A DNA stretch of 64,000 nt from Daucus carota subsp. sativus (GCF_001625215.2 NC_030385.2:42495598-42559597), one strand, 5' to 3'. Shown: positions 49,881 through 60,804, numbered from the stretch's first letter. Numbers and translations: made by a program. The notes: generated by a model not told the origin, from the sequence alone.

Positions 49881-50693
49881 ATCAGTTTTGGCAGAGAATG
49901 GCTTGCAATTATTATGTGTTATGTGATAAGTAGGATTTGCAAGATTTGCAAGATATATAGAATCAGATAGCATTTGTCCTAATTTGACAAACAAATGCTG
50001 ATCACACCTGTCCTGCTTCATAATTTTATCATTGTAAAGTACTTCGGGTACCAAATTTTCATCTATACGTTTAATTAATTAATAAGCTCAGCTAAATTCC
50101 TTCCAACATCAGGATTACCAAATACTAAAATATTACGTAATATTTAATTCAACTTCATCCCTTCACAAGATTCGCTAAAGATGAAGAAGGTATAAAAACT
50201 TTTATTTCTAAACAATAATAGCTTAAATAAATATATTAAAATATTATATTTCTATAAATAATAAATTTTAAAAAATTATATAATCCTGCTCTTGGCACCG
50301 AGCTAATAAGCAGCTCGACTGTACAGGGTCCGATGGGAAGCGAACCGGCTACTAGTAAAAAGAATAACATTTGTTTCTATATTTGCGTGCCCACCAAGTT
50401 TGCCTGTTTAGCTATCTTAAAGTCAAAATCATGTTATAGAATTGGATGACCCAAGTGGTGAGTTTATCCTCTGTTATTTTCGGAAACCTGAATTCGACTC
50501 TGACTCATTTGAAAAGTATTAGAACATATATTGTAAGCCTGTATTGTCAAAATCATGTTTAGATAAATATATAACGCGAGATAAACCGGTCATTTTTTTG
50601 ACGAATGTCCTACACAAGCTTAGGCTTCTAGCAAAGAAAATGCCGCTTCTCTTATTAAACACGACTATTACAAATGTATCGTGGTTCTTGCAC

Positions 50694-50832
50694 TATTGGA
50701 CTTGAATCAACATTGTTGCATTATTGCGTTATTGGACTTGAATCAACGTTGTTGTATTATTGGATTTGAATCGACGTTGTTGTATTATTGGATTTGAATC
50801 AACATTGTTGCATTATTGCATTATTGGACTTG
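50694..50832. repeat. Minisatellite of 28-36 bp units
   Basis: Four full units and part of a fifth of the type TATTGGACTTGAATCAACRT plus TGTTGYATTAT. The related inverted copy near 54880-54925 holds only about one and a half units, so copy number changed after the duplication. Confidence 0.85.
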
Positions 50833-51280
50833 GGCTACATTTTACAAACATCTTCTGTGTTGTATCCGATAATTTCAAGATTGTCAAGCTTTACTACACA
50901 GCTGTGGTCCATTCACATCTATAGTGATCAAACATGCAAAACTCGAAGGTGTAATAATATCGTAAAGGTGTTGATGGAGAAGAATGGCATTTTGATAGAT
51001 CTTGCGCCAAAAGTTTATTATTCGATAATGAACAGGAGCTCTAGAGAAACAACAATAGACAGGTTATGGGTTTTCGACAGGAAGGTGCATGTGAGCAGGG
51101 GCAATCGACCCCTCTTAAATTTTTATTTTTTTAATATTATACATATTTTTAGTTTGTAAAATTGAAATTGACTCCCTTAATTTTTTTTGACCCCTCTTAA
51201 TTTTTCTTATAAAAAAATTGACCTTCTTTAACTTTACGTAGAGTCAGATCCGCCACTGCATGTGAGACAGTGCTGGATAA
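50833..51280. repeat. Left arm of an inverted duplication (partner 54068-54930)
   Basis: Together with the minisatellite, this stretch reappears in reverse complement at 54068-54930. Examples: CAAAAGTTTATTATTCGATAATG at about 51008 and its reverse complement at 54143; ATAGTGATCAAACATGCAAAAC at 50920 and its opposite around 54205/54764. The arms are diverged, and each has a private insertion. Confidence 0.85.
51096..51257. mobile_element. 162-bp insertion with a 9-bp target duplication
   Basis: GCATGTGAG stands on both sides (51087-51095 and 51258-51266), and the inverted copy at 54068-54100 lacks the insert. Ends are CAGGGGCAATCG and, reversed, AGTGGCGGATCTG, so the inverted ends are weak. 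The 9-bp duplication points to a small Mutator-like element. Its CCGCCACTG end is a motif also seen near 4852. Confidence 0.7.
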
Positions 51281-51559
51281 CTATTCAGTGGCACCAGCGA
51301 TAAACAAATGAAAATGATTGAAGGAAGGAACTAGGGAGCTGCTGGACATAGCCATCGTTTGGAAAAGACCAACGTGCATGGAACTGATTTTGTGGTTCTG
51401 TGGTTTTCAGAGGACATATTTCAGTTTCTTTTTAATTTTAACTTGTTTTTACTGGCTGTTGGAATTTTTTTTAGTGTGTATTAGGCCTAAGAGCACCGAG
51501 TCCGTTTTATGCCTCGAGACTCGTGAATCGGATTTGATCAGCTGATTTTTTTGTTCTTA

Positions 51560-51692
51560 TATTGGATGGTTTTGTATATTTGTCATTATTCTTTCTTGCA
51601 ATTAGTATTAAGATATATTCAATATGTTTGGTTCGGTTATATTTTTGCCAGATGGGATTTGTTACTGCTCAATCACAGCACATAGGCAGGAA
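51560..51692. repeat. Duplicated copy of DNA past the DUF604 gene, part 1
   Basis: Reverse complement of about 58060-58165, for example GATGGGATTTGTTACTGCTC and CAATCACAGCACATAGG. It continues after the hAT element at 52505-52640. Open frames here are not genes. Confidence 0.8.
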
Positions 51693-52214
51693 TAGGGATG
51701 GCAACGGGTCGGATCGGGTCGGGTTTCTTGAGATCCAGACCCGATCTATTATATTTCGGGTCGGGTCGGGTTCGGGTCCGGGTCGGAAAAATGAAGATCC
51801 AGATCCGATCCGTCGGATTTTTTCGGGTTTCGGTTCGGGTTCGGGTCCAATTCGGGTATTTAAAAAAATAAAATTAAATACAAATTTAAAATTATATATC
51901 TATAAAAAATGTGATTATGGATTATTTTTTTTAACTTTAGAAATATAAAAAAGGGAATTACAGGCTTCATTTATTACAATAAACACGTGAAACATGTTAA
52001 CTCAATTGTATACAATCATTCAGCTTATCATTTATATTTTATTATTTTTATTGTATTTAGATTTTTTTAATGCACAATAATTGAGAAAAATAAAATATTG
52101 ATGTAATAAATATAAATTCTATATTGCAAATATAAAATTAAATAAAATGTTAATATTCATACTTAATAATTCATAATAATTCAATATAAATACTTTACAT
52201 TTAACATATATGTA

Positions 52215-52271
<57 letters not shown>

Positions 52272-52504
52272 TTGTATCGGGTTTTTATCGGGTTTCGGGT
52301 TTGGATCCGGTTTAAATCGGGTTTCGGGTTTCGGGTCGGATCTCGGTTCGGAATACCTGAGATCCAGATCCAGATCCAAATTTTTTCGGGTCCAAAAATA
52401 AGATCCAGATCCGGATCCAAATCCAAAAAAATCGGGTTCGGGTAGACCCAATCGGGTCGGAACGAGTCGGGTATCCATCGGGGCGGGTAAAACTGCCATC
52501 TCTA
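51693..52504. mobile_element. hAT-type non-autonomous element 1
   Basis: Ends TAGGGATGGCAACGGG and TGCCATCTCTA (reverse TAGAGATGGCA). Flanked by the perfect 8-bp duplication GGCAGGAA (51685-51692 and 52505-52512), the hAT signature. The 812-bp body has sub-terminal arrays of GGGTCGG/TCGGGT in both orientations and a TA microsatellite at about 52215-52266. No transposase was seen. It sits inside duplicated DNA related to 57830-58165. Confidence 0.88.
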
Positions 52505-52640
52505 GGCAGGAAGTGTATTCCAAGACCAAGTTGAAAATAAGCATCCTTGATCAGGGTGAACCAAATATGTCAATATTGTCGAATTATTCAAAATACTGTT
52601 ATTTTATTTTCCATCTCTCCTGTACTATTTTTTTTTATAC
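52505..52640. repeat. Duplicated copy of DNA past the DUF604 gene, part 2
   Basis: Reverse complement of about 57845-57980, including GTGTATTCCAAGACCAAGTT and ATATTGTCGAATTATTC. It immediately follows hAT element 1. Confidence 0.8.
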
Positions 52641-52921
52641 ATTTCTCATTAAAATTTGTGACAATTATTGCACATAGGATTGACAATATATTCAAAAAAG
52701 TATAATTATAAACAAATACGAAGATAGATGTTTTTCACATGAATGCACCTTTTTCTCGTTATTGAAAGGGTCACAGAAATTGACAATTAACACTCCTCCC
52801 CCTTTGATGGAAACAAATAGTAACTATAAATAAATACAAATATATATATATTTTTAATGTGAATATCTTTTTTTTTTTTGAGAGGTTCACAAAATTTGAC
52901 AACTCTGACCAGCACATGTTA

Positions 52922-53286
52922 GAGCAAGTGAGCTAAAAATAGGTGTAGCTATTGCTAATATAGCACTAAAAAATGGTTTTTGGTGCTAAAATAATATCAC
53001 ATCTCCAATGGTTGGTGTTATATCTTGTGCCAAATGAATATATGTGCATTCATGTACTTGAATAGGTTGAGATATAAATTTATTTTTTATTCCTTTCTCT
53101 CCATTTTTTTACTTTTTGATGAGGTGGCAATTATAGCTATTGCTATAGTTTGTGCTAAATATAGCACCAACTATAGCAATATGCTATTTTAGCACAAAGT
53201 TTAGCACACCATTGGAGTTGAAATTTTTTGATTTTGAGCTATAATATAGATATAGCACAAGATATAGCTCACCATTGGACTTGCTC
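52922..53286. mobile_element. PIF/Harbinger-like MITE
   Basis: A 365-bp element with ends GAGCAAGT and ACTTGCTC, flanked by TTA on both sides (52919-52921 and 53287-53289). Internal AATGGTTGG and CCATTGGA repeats match the elements at 7951-8242 and 38700-39053. Confidence 0.75.
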
Positions 53287-53289
53287 TTA

Positions 53290-54067
53290 TGAAATATCAT
53301 CTCAATTTTTTACATCAGGTCTACCAGATTAAACATGGAATATAGTAGCTGGTGATACATATGTCTTTTGACATTTGACCAGTTAAATTGACTATATTTT
53401 AACTGGAATTTATATTTATTATACAATTGAATTTTTCTAAAAAAAGATATCATTGAAAAATAAATCTAGCTTATTTTAACATGTAACTTTCTATTTCTTA
53501 AAATAATAAATAATTATTTTTTAATAATTGGTTAAAAGTTGGTCAATTTTACTCTTCAAAAATCAAAAGGTGAGACGGAAGGAGTACAAACTTTTTATCA
53601 CATTTTGTTTGAAGTTCCTAAATTATTATCAAATCTGAACAAATTAGAGGCCAAAAGACTATTTGGTAACCCTATCGGCTAACAGGCGATAAACTTGTAC
53701 CGCAGACCGCAGTGTGGGCAAAATATAATCAAAATCCGGTTCTTTATATTTATATCAGTAACATGATTAATATCAGAAAAGTAAGTTTTTTTTTATTACT
53801 AAGAATTCGTAACATGATTATTATCATAAAAAGTAAGTTTTTTGCTATCACCGAGAATTCGTAGAAAATTTCACATTTTCGTCAATATCATTGAGTGTAA
53901 TTATTCTACTAGCTCGGAAATGATTACTATCAGAAAAGAAAGTTAATTTTTTGTTGTACCGAGTTTTGCCCTACAACTTTTCATTAGCAGCTTCATAATG
54001 AAAACGAAACTAAAGTTCTATCCAGGACTAAACAAACTAAAATTAAAACGAAACTAAAGTTCTATCC
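53290..54067. other. Intergenic with a small tandem repeat
   Basis: No gene. AAAACGAAACTAAAGTTCTA and nine further bases occur twice (54001-54029 and 54045-54073, period 44). AGTAAGTTTTTT motifs repeat near 53780-53945. Confidence 0.55.
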
Positions 54068-54930
54068 AGGACTGTCTCACATGCACCTTCCTGTCGAAAA
54101 CCCACAACCTGTCTATTGTTGTTTCTCTGGATCTCTGTCCATTATCGAATAATAAACTTTTGGCCCAAGATCTTTCAATATTTCATAATTCGGCCCTATC
54201 CAGTTTTGCATGTTTGATTAGGGGTGAGCATTCGGTCGGTTCGGTCCAAAACCGGACCGAACCGAATAGACCGAGAACCGAAGTTTAGATTTTTTTCGGA
54301 CCGAACCGGACCGAAGTTTTATAATGGACCGAACCGGACCGAACCGAAATAATTCGGTTCGGTCCGGTCCGGACCGAAAGAACCGAAATTATTTTAAAAA
54401 TAAAAAAATATTATATTTTTTAACTAAAATTCATGATTTATTTTAAAATTTTCATATTAATTAATCACCCTCAATTCATTAAAGATACATATAATTAAAT
54501 TTACAAACTAGATATTATAATTATAACATATAAGATACATATATAATATAAATATGAATTAAAATTATATATATTTTGGACAATTCGGTCTATTCGGTCC
54601 GGACCGAAATAATTTTTTACGGACCGGACCGGACCGAACTTTATTTCGGTCTATTCGGTCCGGACCGAATGGACCGAATTTTCAGAAAATTAGGACCGAA
54701 CCGAACCGAATTTACACGGTTCGGTCCGGTTTTTCGGTTCCGGTTCGGTTTTGCTCACCCCTATGTTTGATCACTATATCTGTGAATGGATTACAGTTGT
54801 GTAGTAAAGCTTGACATTCTTGAAATAATCGGATACAAGATAGAATATGTTTGTAAAATGTAGCCAAGTCCAATCAAATAATGCAACAGCGTTGATTCAA
54901 GTCCAATAATGCAACAACCACGACATTCGT
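54068..54930. repeat. Right arm of an inverted duplication (partner 50694-51280)
   Basis: Reverse complement of the left arm, interrupted by hAT element 2 at 54219-54763. At the matching point the left arm reads straight through GCATGTTTGATCACT, so it preserves the empty site. Confidence 0.85.
54219..54763. mobile_element. hAT-type non-autonomous element 2
   Basis: Perfect inverted ends TAGGGGTGAGCA and TGCTCACCCCTA, flanked by the 8-bp duplication TGTTTGAT (54211-54218 and 54764-54771). The body is 545 bp with sub-terminal arrays of CGGTCCGGACCGAA and AT-rich centre DNA. The paralogous site near 50920-50945 lacks the element, which fixes its ends exactly. No coding capacity. Confidence 0.93.
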
Positions 54931-55231
54931 AAGAAAGTGACTGGTTTGTCTAGCAGACTAGCAAGAAAAACATAACTCATTCAAGAGAAAACATGGTGTT
55001 ATAAAACATTATTATAAGTTACAAAACATATATAAATGCAAATAGTTTAGCTGTAATTAGTGGATTTTAAGGTTATATATTTATCTAAACATGATTTAAT
55101 TGACTTAAGTTAGCTAAACATGTAAAATTGGTGGGCTGGTGAATATAGAAACAACAGTTAGTCTCTTTTTAACAACTACCTTATGACCTGTGCGGGATTA
55201 TTTTAAAATTTATTATTTATGAGAATATAAT

Positions 55232-55648
55232 GGGGCTGTTTAGCTTAACTTAAAAGAAGTGACTTATTGCTTAAAGTAAAGAATCGGATTATAAGTGATA
55301 AGTGAACTAAATTTATAAGTTACTAAAAGTTTTTGGATAACTTCACTTATAAATCAATCAAGTGTTTGGTAATTTAAATTTATATATAAATTAAAAAAAA
55401 ATCAAATTATAAAAATACAAGAAACGTTATTAATAAATAAAATTTCCTACATATTAAAAATTTCAAAACTTCATAAAATTGCAATTCAGTGAAAAAAGCT
55501 CAAAAAAAGATAGTATTTCTAACTTCCAGCTTCTGGCTTCAAAAAAGCTGAAAAGCACTTCTAATTTCAGCGTCCAAACACACGCAGATAAGCTGAAGTC
55601 AGCTTTTGTTTAAAAGAAGTGGGAAGCAGGTGTTCCCAAACACCCACA
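55232..55648. mobile_element. MITE-like element, hAT-type ends possible
   Basis: Starts GGGGCTGTTTAGC with TTAACTTAAAAGAAGTG close behind; ends AAAAGAAGTGGGAAGCAGG and CCAAACACCC, an inverted arrangement. Target duplication unclear. It resembles 12271-12631 and the units upstream of XTH. Confidence 0.5.
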
Positions 55649-55986
55649 ATATCTTTGATATATTTATTTGGATTACTGTTATTTAGATGTAATTTTTTAT
55701 TTATATTAACATTTGATTCTTCACACTCTTGGAAGGGTCAAGGTTGAATTAAATTTTGATACTATGATACTTGGTACTTTTGGTTTTAAGTTGAAAGGTG
55801 GTTTCGTTTATTATTAAAAAGTACCGGTAATAATTTGGCACCAGGTTATACCGTGATAAAATTATGAACCATGTGTGAGCAATTTGTTTGTCAAATTATG
55901 ACAAATGCCATCCGACTATACATGTTTTGCAAATGTACATATCATGGAATACATAATAATTCCAAGCATTTCGCTGCAAAACCGAT

Positions 55987-57071
55987 ATGGCTCTCCAATG
56001 TCTGAGTTCAACCTTGCTAGTTACTGCACTTCCCCGCAGTTCTGTTCCTTTAGAAAGACATCATAACAAAAGCTTTGCTACTCAACGCTCTGTTCAATGC
56101 ATAAAAACTAGAGCTACGATAATAAACCAGGATAGCGGTGCAGCTTTGAGAAGAAATGCAAACTACCCACCAAGTTCTTGGGATTACAATTTCGTCAAGT
56201 CACTAACCAGTGATTATACTGTATTAATGCTTCTTCTTCTGTTGCTCCTGGTTATAATGAATATTTTCTTTTTCTTTTTGAAACTCTGGTTATGAATATT
56301 TAATCTCTACATTTTTTTTTGCTAAGTCTCTCACTACATATTTATAATGGGATTGGATCTCTAAAAATAATATGTTCGATCACAGAGTACCGCGTTTAAT
56401 ATGGTTGTTTTTGATACGTGAATACCCAGTTTTACTTATTAAGCACGGTATGATATGCCGCCATATATGTCTTTGGACACCTTTTGTTTATATACTCGGA
56501 TATAAATTATGGAGCATTATGATTTTACTCTAGCTATAATATAAATAAGATATACCATAATAAACTTGTATATCACTTACCTGCATGGCTGCATGGGGAT
56601 GGCTAGATCATTAAAAATAGTTTTAGGTGAATGATAATTTAATGTAACATGTGTAATCTTCGCAGGAAGAAAGATATGCAAGACAGTTGGATGAGTTGAA
56701 GGACGATGTAAAACGTCTCATTCATGCAGAAACGGATGACCCGTTGGCCAAGCTCAAGTTGCTTGACACAGTTCAAAGGCTAGGGTTGAACTACCGATTC
56801 CAGAATGATGTAAAACAAGCAGTTGCTGTCATATATAACGATATCAGTGATGAATCGTTGAGTGATGACCTTTATACAACAGCTCTGCAATTCAGAATGC
56901 TCAGGGAGCTAGCATGGATATACCGTGTCACAAGGTCTGTCATGCTTTACTTTCTTAATAACTCAATGATACTGATCTATCCATGTAACTCAAAATCAGA
57001 TTCATATAATTCTTACCTTATTCTCGTTTTTTTTTTTTGACAGACGTGTTCGATCGGGAGGTTCAAAGATG
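55987..57071 (+). pseudogene. TPS-C: truncated terpene synthase copy
   Basis: Exon 1 (55987-56220) is intact, with MALQ start and RR(x8)W. Intron 1 and exon 2 (from 56666) follow. Exon 2 has a 4-bp insertion near its end (CAGGGAG-CTAG-CATGG), shifting the frame and losing the HGYTVSQ end. Intron 2 is kept, and about the first 35 bases of exon 3 remain, carrying a second 4-bp insertion (GTTC-GATC-GGGAGG). The copy stops abruptly at about 57071, where it meets TPS-D in opposite orientation. No catalytic domain, so no enzyme. The promoter side (from about 55870) is homologous to those of TPS-B and TPS-D. Confidence 0.9.
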
Positions 57072-57593
57072 AATCCAATTCTTTAGAACATAAAATTTAA
57101 GTACGTTGCTAGTTTGCTGACTTCTTTCTGCTGAACTGCTTGGATGATGTTAAAGTCCAACTTGGCGAACTTTAGCAAATTAGGGTTCATGTTCTGTTCT
57201 TTTTCGTATACATTAATGTACCATCTAGCCTCTACCCTTGGTAATGTCCAGCGCAAAGGCATATCCAAGGCATTTTTCAGAGATCCCAACCCATTATAAA
57301 TATGTCGAGAGAGATATTTTAAATATTCATTAGCAGCAGCAACAGAATAGCATTAGTACAGTATAATCACTGGTTAGTGACTTGACGAAATTGTAATCCC
57401 AGGAACTTGGTGGGTAATTTGCATTTCTTCTCAAAGCTGCACCGCTATCCTGGTCAATGATCGTAGCTGTAGTTTTTATGCATTGAACAGAGCGTTCAGT
57501 AGCAAAGCTTTTGTTATGATTTCTTCCAGAAGGAACAGAACTGCGGGGAAGTGCAGTAACTAGTAAGGTTGAACTCAGACCTTTGAGAGCCAT
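57072..57593 (-). pseudogene. TPS-D: internally deleted terpene synthase copy
   Basis: Read from 57593: exon 1 is intact (57593-57360; about 70 of 78 residues as in TPS-C). The first part of intron 1 then jumps at about 57270 into the middle of exon 3 (ALDMPLRWTLPRVEARWYIN to the exon end and a bit of intron 3). Exon 2, intron 2 and half of exon 3 are missing, and everything downstream is absent. It abuts TPS-C tail to tail. The promoter region 57594-57740 closely matches that of TPS-B. Confidence 0.9.
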
Positions 57594-57829
57594 ATCAGTT
57601 TTGCAGCGAAATGTTTGAAATTATTATGTGTTCTGTGATATGAGCGATTTGCAAGATATATAGAATCAGATAGCATTTGTCCTAATTTGACAAACAAACT
57701 GCTCACACCTGCTTCATAATTTTATCATTGTAACCAAATTCTCTCCATATCATTTATTAGCAAAGAAAAAGCCGCTTCTCTTATATACTTGTTTGAACAT
57801 ATTAGCAACTTTGTTGCGAACCATTGTAG

Positions 57830-58165
57830 CAAATTTGATGAGAAACGTGTCAAAAATAGTATTGAAGAGATGGAAAATAAAATAAGTACTTTTAATGATT
57901 CGACAATATTAACATATTTCATTCACCCTGATCGAAGATGCTTATTTTCAACTTGGTCTTGGAATACACTTCCTGCCTAGAATTCGATTTTTGCAGCTTC
58001 AGCTGAGACGAACCTTTACCCCAGATATATGCATGCTCATTTGCCAAAAGATTGATTATTACCCCTATGTGCTGTGATTGAGCAGAGTAACAAATCCCAT
58101 CTAGCAAAAATATAACCGAACCAAACACATTAAATATGTCTAATACTAATTGCAAGAAAGAATAA
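57830..58165. repeat. Duplicated DNA between TPS-D and DUF604 gene
   Basis: Reverse complement of 51560-51692 plus 52505-52640. It contains about 90 bp (58000-58070 region) absent from the other copy. It reaches to within about ten bases of the DUF604 stop codon, so the duplication may have caught the 3' UTR. Confidence 0.8.
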
Positions 58166-58173
58166 TGGCTTGA

Positions 58174-59881
58174 CTAGGGATGCATGTAAATCAGTTCTTC
58201 TCCTTTGCATTCTCTAATGGCAAGTTCCATCACATTTCTCTGTTTTGGGGGAAGAATATCACAACATTGTCGTCTCGGTGCCAGCAGCTGTGTCATCAAA
58301 AACAAGGAATCATGTTTGTGCATATATATCATATTATTCATAATCTCAAACAAAAAAAAAAGAAAAAGAGAAAAGGAATACTTGTTTATTGTCAAGATCC
58401 AACTTTCTTGAGGAGACTCTAATCTCCTCAAGTCTCCGCGGTGATGCCATATCTCTGGTGCAATTATCTGCAGTCATTTGCTTGTAAATGCTCTTGATCT
58501 CTCCCTCCGCAGAAGAAACCTTCTCCATGTAGAAAACAAGGGGCCTTCGACATGCATCTGGATCATGTTCCCTTGTATTAATGTCAAACAAAGTGTTCAG
58601 AACATTACCTGTCTGGAATGGCACAAATGTCTGTTGTGCACGAAGAGTGTCCGACATGTGTACACGCTTTCCGAATACTTGAACAGCATAGCCCCATGAC
58701 ACTGAAACCGTCCAAGAAAACCATCGATCGTAGCAAACTGTCTGTTGAATGATTCTGTGGGGATCATGTTTTACAGCCTCATTTAGATGCTCCAAGGCCT
58801 TCAAATTTGACATATTTGGGAAAATCGGATTTGTAACATCCAAGTGATGAAGTGATATTAAGGGTGTCAAGGAATGGGAAGCCAGTATGCCAAATATATC
58901 TCCCCTGATATCCATCTGATCAAAATAAAAACCAAATATATTAAGCTCAATAAAAGCTCATATCAACAGATGTACTTTTAAATTGCCTTTTGATTCAATC
59001 TTGCATCTGTAATTAGTACTAAAAGCCAATTTACACACATTTGTAACTAAAATTACCTGATGGAAACCGATTTCTTTGGTCAAACTGATCCCAAGCTCTG
59101 CAATACAAGCAAAAATTCTGCCATCACTTCCATAAAGATGAGGATATCTTTGGATGCATGAATCAAACACATTAGCAAGAACTTTTGCCAGTGGATAACT
59201 TATAGCAAAACCAGCTCCCCAGAAAGCCATATCATAAGAAAAAACCGTGTTCTGCGTATAACTTTCTGAATTGCTCCCAATATAGTACCAAAGGTCATGA
59301 TCGTACTTAGAAAGCACCTTCACTAAATTATCAGCAAAGAACATGGTATCATCATCTCCGAACACAAACCACCTCACATTCGTATGATTGAGAGCCACAG
59401 TCTCTGATACAATACGGGCTACCCGGATCACTGATCGAGGCCCCCCTCTAAAAGTGTACCTAAACTGAGAAGTATCTCTTGAAATGCAAACCGGAGGGAG
59501 TGAATTTTCATAGTCTTGATCCAAGCTTTGATTTGCTGGTGGCCTTGTCTCCAAGAACACACAGCCTCTCATCAGTCGAGGCTTCCACCAAAGCCTAACG
59601 TAATCTTTTCGACCAGGCCATGACTTATCAGTTGATGCAATCCCAAAAACAATGTGCTCAAGTGAAGTAGGGGGGATCATGTCTTCTATAGAAACTGAAA
59701 AATGGAGGAATTTCGAGTTTGGCACAAGAAATAACGACAATGTAAAGTAGATTATCCAGATAGAAGCTGATATTAAGATGAAAACTTTAGGGCCAGGGAA
59801 GCTCATGGTCTTGGGTTTGTTCTCGGGGCATTGCTCAATGCCCTTCATTTTAATGCATGCAGGGGAAAATTTGAAGTGCAA
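58174..59881 (-). CDS. DUF604 / Fringe-like glycosyltransferase (GT31-related)
   Basis: Predicted type II Golgi membrane enzyme. Three exons from 59881: 59881-59057, 58915-58382 and 58287-58174, all phase 0 with GT-AG introns, 490 aa. A second ATG at 59848 would give 479 aa; neither can be preferred firmly. A signal anchor lies at about 33-52 (VFILISASIWIIYFTLSLF). The catalytic part has HIVFGIASTDKSW, WFVFGDDDTMFF (DDD metal-binding motif at 176-178), GSNSES and GGAGFAIS-type text (WGAGFAISYPLAKVL). The C-terminal part has CYDRWFSWTVSVSWGYAVQ and the Cys-rich end APRRQCCDILP. The family is widespread in plants, with acceptor and sugar mostly unproven. No breaks are seen. Confidence 0.9.
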
Positions 59882-60804
59882 GGATGAAGGGGGTGCTTGA
59901 GGGCACTAGTTGAGTTATTAATCCGGGCGAAAACGATATCAATAATTTAATATCACGTCACTGTCAAATTATTTTGTGCAAAATATTATGTTCTCTATTT
60001 GAAAATGGATGTATAGAAGAAGCAAAACCCACAAAATTTGGATCGGTTTTTACAAATCTCAAGTTATTAGATGCATCACCACCTAAGCAACTGAGGGTTA
60101 AGTAGAATGGAAGTAAAATTTAAAGATGTGATAAACTTTGATAATGTCAACTCTTTCAAGTGGGCAAGGCTAACGTAAAGAGTGTAAGGTTGCCTAACAC
60201 CGACTCCAATACCTCGTATTCTCTCCATGTGGATTGACCGCTGAATGTGCGTTAGGTCCAGTGGCTGATTTGTTCATTAGTTGCGTTATTGTGTTTCTCT
60301 CTCTGTAGTCAGGTGATTAATCTCTGTTCCGTAGCTCGTCGAACTGATTAAATCTCCGATTAATCACCGATCAATTCAATTAATCTCCGATTAATCCTTG
60401 TTCCATAATTTCACCGATTAAATCTGATTTCCGCTTTTTACGACACTTGTTTCTCTTGATCCCGTTGAGTATTATTCTCACATCTAAGTATTTCAATTTG
60501 TTTGGTTACGCATAGTTTGGACAGAGCATTGCGAGTCTTCACAGTGCTGCACCATGTTGGTTTCTCTGGTCTGTAAGCGAGCTTTTACTTTTGCAAGACT
60601 ATTCGGATATGATAGTTCATTAGCCGATTATATTTGGTTGAGTTTGTCATCAATATATTTAATTTGAAAAAGTTAAATTATTAATTTATATTAATTAAAT
60701 ATATTAATAAAATTATTATTATTATATATTTGTATCATTGATTATTGTTATATTAAATATTAATATTTAATTATTCAAATATATATAAAAAAATTATTTC
60801 ACAT
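59882..60804. other. Intergenic, DUF604 promoter side
   Basis: No gene. Around 60310-60430 the motif CTCCGATTAAT recurs, possibly part of a degenerate element. Confidence 0.45.

Noticed and set aside
49881-50054. Longer TPS-B start
   Set aside because: The extension lacks transit-peptide character and precedes the MALQ start shared by all four copies.
50451-50520. SINE head (AAGTGGTGAG and GAATTCGACTC boxes) downstream of TPS-B
   Set aside because: Spacing is plausible, but no tail or target duplication could be found.
50694-50832. CRISPR-like direct repeats
   Set aside because: Eukaryotic minisatellite with diverged head-to-tail units and no unique spacers.
50788-51948. Open frames between TPS-B and the pseudogenes
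   Set aside because: They lie in inverted duplicated DNA, a minisatellite and a hAT element; no domain seen.
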